A stretch of DNA of 64,000 nt from Aphelocoma coerulescens (lineage: Eukaryota > Chordata > Aves > Passeriformes > Corvidae). The notes beneath the pieces are model-generated. The model was given only the letters and a program-made list of their open reading frames with translations, was not told the origin of the DNA and ran no database searches. The position numbers and the translations under genes are program-made. This document shows positions 52,147-64,000 of this stretch, piece by piece; position 1 is the first letter of the stretch, and each line of letters begins with the position of its first letter. The stretch lies in NCBI RefSeq assembly GCF_041296385.1, contig NC_091023.1, forward strand, positions 2,852,924 through 2,916,923, in the 5' to 3' direction.

Positions 52147-53258
52147 GGCCACCCCGGGCTGCACGGTGGCCTCTCCACCCTTCCTGCCAGCATGTCGGGA
52201 TGGAGAAGCCTCTGGGAAGGAGGGACCGAGCCGGGAGCTCAGCGGTGTCCCCTCGGCCGGTCTCGGCAGTGACTCCGGTGTGTGGGAGGGTCACTGCCCC
52301 CCTCAGTGCCCACACGGGTCCCCGGCTGCGCGGGGCGCGCTGGAGCCCGGGGACCCCGTGGTGGCTCCATCCCCATCCCGGCTCCATCCCGGCTCCATCC
52401 CCATCCCAGACCTCTGGGTCTTGGCCATCCACACCCACCCAGGTGCTTGGCTTCCAACTGGAAAATCCCTCTCTGATCGCCCGAACTGTACCCACAAGCT
52501 GAAGTCTGCGCACGAGGGCGGAGCCGGGAGGGATCTTCCCTGGGTCCCATCAACCACCTGGATCCACGTGGCCAAGCCGAGCACCAAACTTCCATCACCT
52601 GCATCCTGCTCCTGGGTTTTCATCACGGGTGGGCGAGGGCTTTGTGATGGGGTGACAGTGAAACAAAAATGACAACGGAGGGAATGAAAGGTGGAGGAAA
52701 AGCAGAGGTGAAAGGCTCCGAGGGTGCCGATGGAGGCAGCGGGATGTGCTGCCCCTCTCCTGGCTGCATCCCCCAGCTACTGGCAGCTGGCTTCTGCCCG
52801 TAGCCAGCGCCGACATCCTGCTCCTCGGAGCTTCCCATCCTTGCCCTTCATGTAAATATATATATTTTTCTTTATTTCTTTCCCCTTTCAACGTGTGCAT
52901 TTGCTGGCCAACTGCATTTTTTATTTCTCTCTCCCCAGACACGTAAAAAATGCGTTCGGTTCTCGTGCATTGTTTACAAAATGGAAAAGAAACAAAAAGT
53001 TATGAAAGAGGAAAAAAACCCCCAAACCCCATGACTTAATATATTTTATATTAATATTGGTATTTCTTTTTAAGTATTTTTTTCGTGCTGTGAACTTTTT
53101 TTCCTGCCAAAGATGACAAGTTCTCGTTTGTGCGTTTTAAGTTATCTTTAAGTATTTAAACATAAACCTGGCTGTTTCGTTACGCCGCCCTATACCGAGA
53201 TTGCTGTAGCATTCCACTTGGTATAACAATATTTTAATAAAAAAACCCAAATATTGAT
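52147..53258 (+). other. AMOTL2: AMOTL2 3' UTR
   Basis: It runs from the stop codon to AATAAA at 53236-53241. The distal part is AT-rich with several TTTTTAAGTAT blocks, and a Pumilio-type TGTAAATA lies at 52851-52858. Confidence 0.8.
53236..53241 (+). promoter_or_regulatory. AMOTL2: AMOTL2 poly(A) signal
   Basis: AATAAA follows ATATTTT in AT-rich sequence about 1.09 kb after the stop; cleavage is expected near 53255-53262. Confidence 0.75.
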
Positions 53259-53535
53259 CCATGGATTTTCTTTTCTTCCATGCCATGGGGAGAGATGGAG
53301 GTGCTGCCATGGGAAGAGGGTTTGGGGGTGCTGACCCCCTGGTTCACATGTCCTTCCCAGCTCCCCAGGGCAGAGATTTGGGGTGCAGCTACATGGGAGA
53401 GGAGAAAAATGCTCAAGAACATTTCTGCATTCCCCAAAATCCCATTGGGATCCCATTCCCCCGAGCTTCATGGGGGAAAAGGATGGAGTTGCCTGAAAGT
53501 GTTGATGAAGTTTCCTTCCTGCTCTGGCATCCCTG

Positions 53536-53640
53536 TGTCCTTGGTTTCTGCATCTTCATGACCCTGCATCCCTGTGTCCTCAATCCCTGCACCCTGGTGT
53601 CCTTGATCTGTGCATCCCATAACTGCATCCTAGTGGGATC
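53536..53640 (+). repeat. GCATCCCTGTGTCCTTGAT repeat, cluster 1
   Basis: Degenerate units of about 20-24 bp containing GCATCCCTGTGTCCT and AATCCCTGCA. The same family recurs at 55195-55455 and 56500-56600. Confidence 0.8.
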
Positions 53641-54065
53641 CTTCTCTTCTTCCTCACAACACCCCTTCCTGCCCTCCTAAGCCCCTGCCACAGGGACTCC
53701 CTGATGTCTTCCAACATGGATGGACCTGGTCCTCAAGCTCTCCTTGGCTTTGTCAGCCATCTCCAAGCCCTTCCCCCTCTGCCTGGCTCCTTGATCTTCC
53801 AGAAGACCAGAAGTTTTCCAGGTGTTGGACTTCTATTTTCTAACACCTGTGGTGTTAATGCTTCCCAGGGAACATCCTTGGGGACTCTGCCCTGTCCAGC
53901 CAGGCCGAGGCTTTCCCTTTGTGCATCCCTTGGCATTAACTGGCAGCTCATCTTTGTTATCCCACTGTCCCTGGAGACTTTGTGCTCTGCAGTGGGGTTT
54001 AGCTTGGATTATGTGGAACAGCAGCATCAGAAACCAGTTTTGCTGCCAGCTCCTCCATGGAACAC

Positions 54066-54252
54066 AGAATCACGGAATCATGGAATCGTTTAGGCTGGAA
54101 AAGCACTTTTAAGATCATCAAGTCTGACTGTTAAGCCAGCACTGCCAAAGCCACCACTAAACCACGTCCCCAGGTACCACATCTACATGTTTTTGAATGC
54201 TTCTGAGGATGGTGATTCCATCCCTTCCCTGGGCAGGATGCCTTAGGACTTC
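54066..54252 (-). mobile_element. CR1 LINE 3' end, reverse orientation
   Basis: GAATCATGGAATCGTTTAGG, AAGATCATCAAGTCTGACTG, then CCATCCCTTCCCTGGGCAGG are the complement of a CR1 3' end. Confidence 0.93.
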
Positions 54253-55194
54253 ATCGAGGATCACTGGTCTTGGCGGGACAGCGATGCTGAATCTCAGCTC
54301 AGCCCCACCCTTCCCACTCAGGAATCTGGAAGGAGTGGGGCTAAAAGATGAAAATCTGGGGCAGGTTAGGGAGACTTGGAGCCGGGATCCTCCTTGCACC
54401 CATGGCTTCTCCTGAGTGTTGCAAGCAGGAAAATAAGCTCCGCCCATGCAGAAGGCTGAAGAGGACCCTGAAACGGGGCCAGGGATGGGAAGAAGAGGGT
54501 GGGAAGCTCACAGGGAATTGCTGAGGTTGGGAATATGTCTGGAGGATCCTGGCGGCCTCCAGCCAGGGCTGTACCTGCCCTGCCTCCCCCAGCTCCTGCC
54601 GCTCCAGAGCCCGGGAAGGCCGGCAGCATTCCTGGCATTCCGCAGCTCTCACACCCCACGCTTTATTTACCCGAATCCGGATGCAGATTGGCCTGGCTGC
54701 AGGTCTGGTTGTTTGCAGGGAGCTTTCTGGGACCAGGGATTCAGGAAATGGGTTCCTGTTGAGAGCTTTGCCCATTGATCCTCACCCCCAGGGCTCTCAG
54801 TCTCTGGCCGTCAGAAAGAAGTACAAAGCCCATCTGTGGATCCAGGAATCGGGCCATAGGGAGAGGATTCCTAAATCCAGCAGGTAGAGCAGGAGGTCCC
54901 GGCTCCTCCTGCCACACTTTCCGAGGAGCCTTGTGCTTTGGTAGGGATGCTGTTCAGCCAGAGCAACACCCAAAAGGAGCTCCACACCTTGGCCATGGAA
55001 GCTGCTGTGGGGGTGTGTTTTCACCTGCTCCGTCGCTCTGTCCTCACAGGCATTTCCGTCTGCCCTTCCCACACCGTCTCCCTGGATTTCACCATCGGCA
55101 TTGCCTGGACCCACTGTCCTTTACCCCGTGTCCTTGTCACCATGGCATGGCTGAAATACCACGTGGAAGCCAAACCTCCTGCTCCCATCCTGGT

Positions 55195-55455
55195 GCCTGT
55201 GATCTCTATGTCCTTGATGCTTGCACCCTTGTGTCCCTGCATCCCTGTGTCCTCAATCTCTGCATCCTTGTGTCCCTGCATCCCTGTATCTTTCTGTTTC
55301 TGTGTCCTTGATCTCTCCATACCTGTATCCCTGCATCCCTGCGTCCTCAATCTCTGCATCCCTGTTACCCAGTATCCCTGTGTTCTTGTTCTCAGCATTC
55401 CCATGTGTCCTAGAGCCCTGCATCCCTGTACCCTCAATCCTTGCATCCCTGTCTA
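55195..55455 (+). repeat. GCATCCCTGTGTCCTCAATC repeat, cluster 2
   Basis: About twelve degenerate copies of a 21-24-bp unit such as TCTCTGCATCCCTGTGTCCT; the largest cluster of this family in the window. Confidence 0.92.
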
Positions 55456-56499
55456 GGAGACAGGGCTCCCATGCCCTGGAAAGGGGTGCTGGAGATGCCT
55501 GCAGAGCTGCTGGCTGGGCTGGCTCCTGGATGCAACTCTTCCTGTGGGCTGCACATCTGCATCCCTGGAGAGACGGGAAAGGGCCAGCAGGCTCTGCTCC
55601 AAGTGCCACCAGTGTCACCTTGGTGGCTTTGGGTGGGATGCCCTATCCCAGGGCAGCAGCTCTTGTGGGTGACAGGGAGATGGCTCCACTGCTCCAGGGC
55701 TGTCTGGGGAGTTCTGGTCCCTCTGTGGTCACAGTGGGCTGGGACAAGGCCAAGGATCTCCTTGGGGTTCCCTGGCCATCCACCAAGCCCCATTCCCAGC
55801 CAGGAACACCTCATGCCCTTGGTGTCACACCACAGCAGCCTCTCTGCAGCTTTGGTTCCTGCTTTTCCTCATTTCTCTTTGGAGAACATTGGAACTTGGT
55901 CCTTGGAGCATCCTGGAATTTTGGAAGGTCCTTTGTGGGCCCGAGTTCTTCCTCATCCTCTCCTTGTGCAACCCCCCCTCCTTTTCCAATTGCTGAATGC
56001 TAGAGCTGAATGGGGAAAGAGAAGCTCATCACACCCTCCTTCCTATGGGAAGTGGTTTAAAAAACAAAAAATCCTCACCGGAATTTGGGAGAAAGGGAAT
56101 TTCACCCCCCTTCCAAATAATCCTGATCCTCACGGGGGAAGTCTGGCAAGGCTGTGGGCCAGCCCTGCAGCCGCTTCCCAGCAAACCAGTCAGGCAAACC
56201 GGGTGCTTTCTCTCGCCTCAAGTCCCAGCTTGCTCGTTGGACTGGCAGGAATGAAGCTCTCCCCGCTGGTCCTGCTGAACCCTTCCCTTCCCCCTCCCTC
56301 CCTCTCTCATCCCACCCCTTTCCCGGAGGTCCCCCAGGCCTCCAGGCTCCTCTCTGTGTCCAGAGCTGGTTGGGGGCTGCTCCCTGGGCTTTCTTCTGCC
56401 AGAGGGTCAATGCTCCCTTCCCGAATTCCTTTCATTGGGCTTCGCATTCCATTGCAGAATGAGCCACCCCAAGGTGTCCCCTCCCTGCAGAACATCAGC

Positions 56500-56605
56500 A
56501 TGTCTTGATTTTTGCATTCCCATGACCCTGCACCCCTCTATCTTCAATCTCTGCACCCCTGTTCCCTCAGTCTTTGCACCCCTGTCCCCCTGGCTTCCCA
56601 TGCCC
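56500..56605 (+). repeat. GCACCCCTGTTCCCTCAATC repeat, cluster 3
   Basis: Four or five diverged copies of the same family (CTGCACCCCTCTATCTTCAA and similar). Confidence 0.8.
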
Positions 56606-57354
56606 CTACGAGGGGGTGGCTGGACATGCCTGCTGAGCACTGGAGATGTCTCTGTGGCAGGGATGGGATGGCAAGATGGGGGTTGTTATTTCGGGGTTGG
56701 CCATGACGCCCTCCGGGATGCTCCATCCACTCAGCCTTGGAGCATGCTTGGGAGCTCCCTCCCCACCGTCCCCAGCCCCAGGTCCTCCTGAAACCCTTCC
56801 TCCAGGACTCTTGGTGGAGTGGGGACTGTCCAGGTGTCATGGTGGGGCCGTGCTCCTGCTCTCACAGCCAGGATCAGCACCAGGGCTTTGCTGGGCTCAG
56901 CAGAAGTGGTCGGGCCCGCGGTGCGAGCGCGGCAAATTCCTCATTCCTCTTGCCTGCGCTGTGCTGCCTGCCTGCCATCTTTGCATGCAAACAGTAAACA
57001 GGCTGTTATTATCCTGGATGCTTTGAATAACTGTGGCTATTTTTTCTCTTCCCAGTATTCTAAAAAGGCAAAAAATTCCCTGCGGTTTCTGAGTCAACTT
57101 TTTTTCCTCGCTCTCTTTTCTTTCCTTCCCACCACCTCTGTGACCTTGAAAAACCAGGCGGATGAGCTCCCTGGCTGTCTCTGCTTGCACCCGCTCCCCA
57201 GCTGTGCTCTGGCTGCTGCTCCTGCTGCTCCCCGTGGCCGGCAACAAGGGAATTCAGGGCTGAGCCTGGTGGTGGAGCAACACTGGCATGGCAGTGGTGG
57301 GCAGGATCTGGCCTGCTGGGCATCTTGCTCATCTCCTTCCCTGGATGAGGAGCT

Positions 57355-58035
57355 AGGGATGCTCAAGGAGGTGTTAGGGATGCCAGAGGAGGCTGGGGAT
57401 GCTTGAGGAGCTGGGGATGCTGGAGGTGCTGGGGATGCTGGAGGAGGACGGGGATGCTGAAGGCACTGGGGATTCTGAACGTGCTGGGGATGCCAGAGGT
57501 GGTGGGGATGTTGGAGGAGGATGGGGATGCTGAAAGCACTGGGGATTCTGGATGTGCTGGGAATGCTGAAGGTGCTGGGAATGCTGGAGGTGCTGGGGAT
57601 GCTGGAGGTGCTGGGGATGTTGGAGGAGGATGGGGATGCTGAAAGCACTGGGGATTCTGGATGTGCTGGGGATGCTCACAGATGCTGGGATTGCTGGAGG
57701 TGCTGGGGATGCTGGAGGTGCTGGGGATCCTGGATATGCTGGGGATGTTGGAGGAGAATGGGGATGCTGAAGCCACTGGGAATTCTGGAGGTGCTGGGGA
57801 TGCTGGAGGTGCTGGGGATGTTGGAGGAGGATGGGGATGCTGAAAGCACTGGGAATTCTGGACATGCTGGGGATGTTCACGGGTGCTGGGAATGCTGAAG
57901 GCACTGGGGATGCTGGAGGTGCTGAGGATGCTCGAGGAGGTTTGGGATGCCCAAGGATGCTGGGGATCCTTGCGGTTCTGGGAATCACTGAGGTGTGGGG
58001 GGTGCTGGAGGTGGCCAGGGATGGTGAAGGCGCTG
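57355..58035 (+). repeat. GGGGATGCTGGAGGTGCT minisatellite
   Basis: About 680 bp of 15- and 18-bp units (GGGGATGCTGGAGGTGCT and GGAGGATGGGGATGCTGAA). The larger block with GAAAGCACTGGGGATTCTGG recurs about every 90-215 bp, indicating higher-order duplication. Confidence 0.93.
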
Positions 58036-58351
58036 GGGGTGCTCCGATGGGTGCAGCTCACACAGACACCTGGGGCAGGAGCATGGGATGCTGCCTGTGC
58101 TCTTTGCTTTGCATCCCCAGGAGCTGGAAGGATGTGGGCAGCTGGGGGTTGAGAGGGACATGGGAACAGCCTGAGCATCCAGCCCTTGCAGGCAGCAGGT
58201 ATTCCCTGCTTTACTCCACAGGTCCCCTGACAGGTCTGAGACTCCTTCCTTCTATTTCCTGCCTCCTCATCCTCCCTCTGAACGCTTTCCCTGGACCAGG
58301 GCTCTTGGCACAGGGTGGCAGGGGCCAGACAGAGCTTGGGATGGTGTGGAA

Positions 58352-58664
58352 TGGCAGGAATGGGAAGGGAAGGGAAGGGAAGGGAAGGGAAGGGAAGGGA
58401 AGGGAAGGGAAGGGAAGGGAAGGGAAGGGAAGGGAAGGGAAGGGAAGGGAAGGGAAGGGAAGGGAAGGGAAGGGAAGGGAAGGGAAGGGAAGGGAAGGGA
58501 AGGGAAGGGAAGGGAAGGGAAGGGAAGGGAAGGGAAGGGAAGGGAAGGGAAGGGAAGGGAAGGGAAGGGAAGGGAAGGGAAGGGAAGGGAAGGGAAGGGA
58601 AGGGAAGGGAAGGGAAGGGAAGGGAAGGGAAGGGAAGGGAAGGGAAGGGAAGGGAAGGGAAGGG
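58352..58664 (+). repeat. (GGGAA)n pentanucleotide array, about 62 copies
   Basis: About 313 bp of GGGAA repeats with no interruption that I can see, ending in GGGGCC. All residues on this strand are purine. Confidence 0.99.
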
Positions 58665-59183
58665 GCCTATCAGATCCTGATAGATCTGATGGAGGGTTTT
58701 TTTTGGTTGCTTGCTGAGTTTAGCTGCAGCAGGAAAATTTGAGAGGTTTGTGGCAGGTCCTGGCACACAGGGCTGGATCCAGCATGGAGCGAAAGGCAAG
58801 TCCCTGGGGCGATGGGCCACGTCCCACCACGGGGTGCTGCAACATGCTCTGGCCGAATATCTGGAGGGAACCAGGGATTAATTAACTGGATGGAGAAAAA
58901 TTGTGGTCATTAGAAGTTCATTTGGAAACAAAGGGGCTTGGAAAGGGCACAAGGCTCTCAGCACTTCCTCAGCTGGATGGGGAAATGACATCCAGCCGCA
59001 GGAGATGGAGATGGCCAGAGCCACCGCTCCAGGCAGGGAAAGCCTTTAAAACCCTCCCAGCTTCATTTCCCAGGTCTCTGTCTCCCAGCACAGAGTCACT
59101 GCACACTAATGCTGCTCAGGCCATTTCAAGTGAAACTTCAGTTTCAAGTGTTTTCCCATACAGAAGTGCCTTGGTTTCTTTTT

Positions 59184-59186
<3 letters not shown>

Positions 59187-59217
<31 letters not shown>
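59187..59217 (+). repeat. Poly(T) run
   Basis: About 30 uninterrupted T, followed by TTAATTTAAAAAA; no mobile element was recognised next to it. Confidence 0.95.
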
Positions 59218-59222
<5 letters not shown>

Positions 59223-61721
59223 AAAAACTTGTCTTCTTCCTTCCAGGAAAAATTGGATGTTTGGCCTCTCTGCCCACTGCAGGGGAAACATGTCATTGTG
59301 ATTTTCCTTTCCTCTCCTCCCCCCTTTGGACCTGAAACTCTTCTGAATAAACAAGTGTTTAAGAGTGCATGTTGGTTAATGAAAGAGAAGGGGCCCATAT
59401 CCCACTTTCCCAGAAAATCACAGAAATACTGAATTTTCGGGAAAACATTTGGCTTCAGGCCAAAGGAAAGTTTTAACTCCCGACACCTAAAATTGTATAT
59501 GTACAAAGTTTCCTTGAAACGTGGTGGGGGGGAGAATCACTTTCCTTGAATTTCCTAATTTTTCATTCGAGAAAGCTGGAGAATAAAAAAATAATCCAAG
59601 TTTCAGGGAGAAAAACACAAACAGAGAAAGGCAGAATGTGAATTTTGGCCTCAATGGAAAATGACACAGGCTGGAAAATATTCCCACCCGCATTTTTACA
59701 GCCTTAAAGTGCAATCCTGTTATTTTTTTCCCTCTTGCATAGGGTCCAGCATGAAGTAACACTACCCAGCCTAGAGATCCCATGGCATGTCGCAGGAATT
59801 TGTAAGCAACGTTGTATTTGCCGAGTAAACAGGGGTTGGGACAGAGGGTAGGTCAGGGCCACGTGTGTCCAAAGCCACTGGAGAGCAGCTCCTGCCACTT
59901 TTGGGAAGGGAGGGCAAGCCCCCACCACCCTGACAGGCCATCCTGGAACTCCAGGCATGTCTTGGATCTACCAAAAGTTTAGGAGCGTGTTTCCGAGGCA
60001 ACCAAAACATTATTTTTTCCAGCTGCCCAAAAAAAAAAAAAAAAAAAAGGTGGAATTAGAGAAAAAAAAAAAAAAAAAATGGAACCATCAGAGGAAATTC
60101 TAAGAAAATGAAATCAGACGGAAAACTGGCAGGCTGGTCCCTTTCCCTGGCCCTCCCTGAGGAATGTTGGATGCATACAAGCAGGGGAGATGCTCGTGGT
60201 TGTTTCCAAGCACACCAGGGCTGCCCTGGCCAGTCGAGGCTATTCCTGAGCTGCTGCCCCATGCCCAGACCAGGAGCGGCTCCATCCCGGAATAGAGCCC
60301 CCCATGGAGATGTTACCCCCATGGCAGCTATTTTGGGTTGTGTGCCTGCAGAGTTAAATGTGTCTCCAGCACCCGGGAGGCTCCATCCCTGCAGCCCAAA
60401 CACAGCTTGTCCTGCCCAAAAGCCCCAATATTTTGGTCCTTGCTCCTTCCTCTTCCATCCATTTTCCTCCCCCACTCCCTTGGCTTTGTGGCTGTTTAAT
60501 CAGCAGCTTTGCTTTCCATCCCCACGTTCAGCTGGCTCCAAGGCTGAGCAGTGAGTGGAGCCATCATGGTTTGGGAATGCCCATGGATCAGTGGGGAGGA
60601 ATGCTCAGCATCACCAGCACCCCAGCACAGGGCTCACCAGCAAATCAGGAAGACTGGATTGCAAATCCCAGGAATTTTTTTGTACTCTGCTCTCTTGTTT
60701 ACGGCCGCTTGCAGGGTGTAATCCCTGCTGTCCTCCTCTTCTATGCCAGGCATTTGCTGGCAGCGATTCCCTGCCCTGCCACAGAGCTGCATCCAGGAGA
60801 GTGTGAGGGAAGCTGGGCAGACAATGCAGGAAAATCCACTCTGGCTTTGCAAGGTCCAAAACAGCTGTAAGGGAGGAGAAAACCCATGGGAAAGAGGGAT
60901 GTGTGCCACGGCTGCAGCAGCGCTCAGGGAGGTGGCTTTGTGGTCAGGGGAACAGGAGTGAATGGGAATGGATATCTCCCTCGGGACTGCTGCACCATTG
61001 GCTGGCTTGGGAGGCTTGGAGAGAGTTTGGAGAAAGTGTCATTCTGTGGTGAAGCAAGACAGTCAGCCCATCACATCACCCCCCCCCTTGGCCTCCGTTT
61101 GCTTCCAGGCAGGAGAACCAGTCCCAACCCTTACAAACCATATGCTCTTCATGCTCCACCAAACACCATCCCCACTCCCATGGTCCAAAGACCATCTCCA
61201 GTCCATGGTCCATCTCCACTCCCAGTGCTCCTTGGAGGCTGGTGCCCTGCTATGTGGGAGAGCACTGAAAACAACCCTGAAACTGGAACATTTCCAGCTC
61301 CACAACCTCTCCTCGCTTCAGCACTGGGGATCCCTGGGGCTAGAACGAGGGATCTGTGGGGTGACCATGGCACAAACACGTAGGGATGGAATCCTGAGCA
61401 TACAGGGTCCTGTTGTGCTGTGCATCCCTCTGGCTGCCCCACCCCCCCCACACACACAGAGTCGTGTGCTGCACAACCGAGGCACGGCTGTGCACGTCCC
61501 CGGCTGTCACATCTCACTCACAGGCCAGGGAACAAAATCCTGGCATGACAAAGCAGGAGAATTCCAGGGTGAGCTCTACCACCATAAAACAGTCTGGAGA
61601 AGGGAGAGCTTTGGGGTTACCCAACTGCAGCCTTCCTGTCTCTTAAGGGGCTCCAGGAGAGCTGAAAGAGAGCTGAACAAGGGCATGGAGGGACAGGACA
61701 AGGGGGAATGGCTTCCTGCTG

Positions 61722-61956
61722 ACAGTGGGCAGCGTTAAGTGGGATATTGGGAAGAAATTCTTCCCTGTGAGGGAGGTGAGGCCCTGGCACAGGGTGCCCA
61801 GAGAAGCTGGGGCTGCCCCATCCCTGGAAGTGTTCCAGGCCAGGTTAGACAGGGCTTGGAGCAACCTGGGATAGTGGAAGGTGTCCCTGCCCATGGCAGG
61901 GGGTGGAACCAGATGCGCTTTAAGATTCCTTCTAACCCAAACGATTCTGGGATTCA
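61722..61956 (+). mobile_element. CR1 LINE 3' end
   Basis: AGTGGGATATTGGGAAGAAA, GGCACAGGGTGCCCAGAGAA, CCCATGGCAGGGGGTGGAAC, then an ATTCTGGGATTC terminus: a well-preserved CR1 3' end in + orientation, closely similar to the one at 16222. Confidence 0.95.
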
Positions 61957-64000
61957 GTGACTCCCTCCTGGAGACAAGAATTTGCTGGGTAACCCCGTGT
62001 GCTCCCCAAGCTTGACTTTCAGAGCATGACTAGAAAGCGCTGGCTGGCTCCAACGTGCCGAGGCAAGCGCTGCCTCTTCCTGCAGGTTCTGCAACAAACT
62101 GCTGGTGCTTTGCCTTGTGCAACACCTGGAGCCTTTCCAGAGGCTCGGCAGGTAGGGAGGTATGGGATCCTGCTCCGGGAATGCTGCCGGGTCAGCCTGC
62201 GGTCCCGCAGCGTGAGGTTGCTGCTGAGCCCTGTTCCTGGCACAGTGGGTTGGGAATGCTGCTGCACTCACCCCCTTCCCCAGGAGCAGAACCAAGGCAG
62301 ATTTTATCATACCTTATTTTATTTTATCCTGTTCTTGAACAGTTACCCAGGGGCTGGGGAAAACTCTCCTCCTGTATTCAGGTTTTGTGCAAAAATTCCA
62401 CAAATTCTTTCAAAACTCCCGGACTTTTTCAGCTTCCCTGCAATCTCGGGGCTTCACTGTCCTCCAAAACATGTGGAACGAGCAGCATTTCCTGGTGTTG
62501 AAATGCTGATGTAACAGAGTGGTGAATCAGTGGGGATCTTTCTGCCCGAACCATGTTGTATCACTGTTAGTGCTGAAGTTTTGCTATTTTAATCCACAAA
62601 GCCCCGCACAATCCAGCCGGAGTAAATGGCGAGTAACTTCACCGTATCCAATTTCAAACCCAGGAACTGGTGAGAACTGTATTAATGCAAAACTATTCTG
62701 GTTCATAGGACCCTGCTCCAGGCAGACAGGATGCCATGCAGTAATCCAAGCGGTGTGTAACATTATAAAGTGTATAAATAGCCCTTGCCGGGTGTGTCGG
62801 AGGGGCAGGGGGAATTAGAGGAGCTGTGTTTGCCTTGGAAAGATGAGCTGAAAGCCAGCGGTGGGCCTGAATTCACACTCAGTCCTGGTTCCTGCCACGT
62901 TACAGACACTAAAACAGGTTGGTTTTGCTTAATACCTTCAGCCTGCACTGCCTTTTCTGGGTCTTTAAGTAACACCCATCAAACTGAGGTGCTGGTCCCT
63001 AACTGCTGGTCCCCTTCCCTGCCACCGGCTCACCGAGGATGGGTTTGGCTCCTCCAGATTTAGAGCTGCCTGATGCCTTGAACCCAACTCCTCAGCCACC
63101 AGCATCCTTGTGTTCTCCCAGCTTTTCCAAGAAAAAGCTGACACAGCTGCAGATTGAGGAGCAGAGGCCATGGAGCCACCAAAACAAGGACAAATGAGTC
63201 CCCAGATGCCATGGCATGACGTGGGGAGATCCTTGGAAGTGACAGGGGAGCCCATCACCCCCAGGTTATGGCAGCCTGGTCACCAAGGGCCAAGTCCTGC
63301 TCAGATCCCAGCGTCCCCCTCCTCCAGGGTGAACGAACTCCAGTGCTGGAGTTTGGAGCGGACACTATGTCCACATTCTTCAGCCCAGGGCCGGGAATGT
63401 CAGCTCCTGTCCTGACGCCAGGAGCCTGCATTCCTCCCCGATGCTGCTCCCAAAGAATGCCAGCCCAGAGGGTGCTGGGGAGAGGGTGCCGCTCGCTCCG
63501 GGGGGATGAGGGGAGACTTGCTAAACCCGCAGAAAAGCCTTTCCCGAGCTGGCAAAGACGGGCAGGGGTTAGCACATGTGTGCTGCCGTGTGTTTACTAA
63601 ACACTGCTCCCGGCGAGAGGGAATGGCTGGAATTCACCCCCTCGCTCCCCACCAGACCCCAAGGACATGCAGGCGGACCAGGGGAATTCGCTCCTCCAGC
63701 CTGTTGCCATGGCTGCATATTTCAGAGACTCAAGCAGTGAAAAAAATAAAAGAAGGAAACCAAAACATTTCAATGGGAGGGAAGAAAAATAGGAGGGGGA
63801 AAAAATGCAGAAGAGTAATGAGAAGGACGAGCGAGTCCAAGAAATGGATTAGATCATCCTTAGAAACTGGTGTCTGAGGAGTTCTCCGTAGCTCAGGCTG
63901 TTCCAATATTTACTGTGTGTTATTTAAACCATGACTCCTGGCACCAGCTGGGGCTCCGCAGCACCGCGCGCTGCTCGGGAACATTGTTAAAAGCTGGTCC

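Larger units (their letters stand above)
53262..64000. other. Intergenic region right of AMOTL2
   Basis: No chain of splice-compatible exons was found on either strand. It contains several tandem repeats, two CR1 fragments and long homopolymer runs (T at 59187-59217, A at 60028-60048 and 60062-60079). The stretches 54.3-55.1, 58.7-61.7 and 62.0-64.0 kb are otherwise unique noncoding DNA. Confidence 0.7.

Noticed and set aside
57363..58820. 485-codon - strand frame rich in FPSLP and HPQHLQ
   Set aside because: It is a read-through of the GGGAA array and the neighbouring minisatellite.

Overview
The window is vertebrate nuclear DNA, almost certainly from a bird. It has short GT-AG introns between well-conserved exons, many 5'-truncated CR1 retrotransposon ends of the avian type in both orientations, GC-rich promoters, and much mini- and microsatellite DNA. 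The three genes have relatives on chicken chromosome 9 and human 3q (from memory, not searched). No bacterial, viral or CRISPR content was seen.

Layout. 1-9414 is intron of IGF2BP2 (IMP2, insulin-like growth factor 2 mRNA-binding protein 2), whose RRM1 exons lie to the left of the window. Fifteen coding exons on the + strand (9415-20966) encode RRM2 and four KH domains, and the 3' UTR runs to about 22.05 or 22.25 kb. SENP2 (SUMO-specific protease 2) converges on it from the - strand: all 17 coding exons were placed (33684 down to 23383), giving a 573-residue protein with an intact His-Asp-Cys catalytic triad. The SENP2 CpG-rich promoter lies at about 33.5-35.0 kb. 35-45 kb is intergenic, with CR1 pieces and a 1-kb 49-bp minisatellite. 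AMOTL2 (angiomotin-like 2) is on the + strand, with a 5' UTR exon ending at 45574 and nine coding exons (46666-52146, 724 residues, ending in a PDZ ligand); its poly(A) signal is at 53236. 53.3-64 kb shows no recognisable gene, but holds several minisatellites and a 313-bp GGGAA array.

How the genes relate. They are functionally independent: an m6A/mRNA-binding translation and stability regulator, a nuclear-pore-associated deSUMOylase, and a Hippo-pathway scaffold that retains YAP. IGF2BP2 and SENP2 are convergent neighbours in human as well. AMOTL2 follows SENP2 directly here, whereas in human the two are far apart on 3q. Every exon boundary was derived by hand from canonical AG/GT sites, and reading phase is preserved across every junction; this is the main support for the gene models.

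Points of most interest: a probable 24-nt in-frame microexon in IGF2BP2 with a triple-NAG acceptor and no human counterpart that I know of; two adjacent let-7 seed matches in the IGF2BP2 3' UTR; a splice-junction-spanning upstream ORF and three TEAD-type motifs at AMOTL2; and an unusual density of structured tandem repeats next to promoters and inside introns. I found no convincing new molecular system; the window is an ordinary three-gene avian locus with interesting regulatory and repeat detail.
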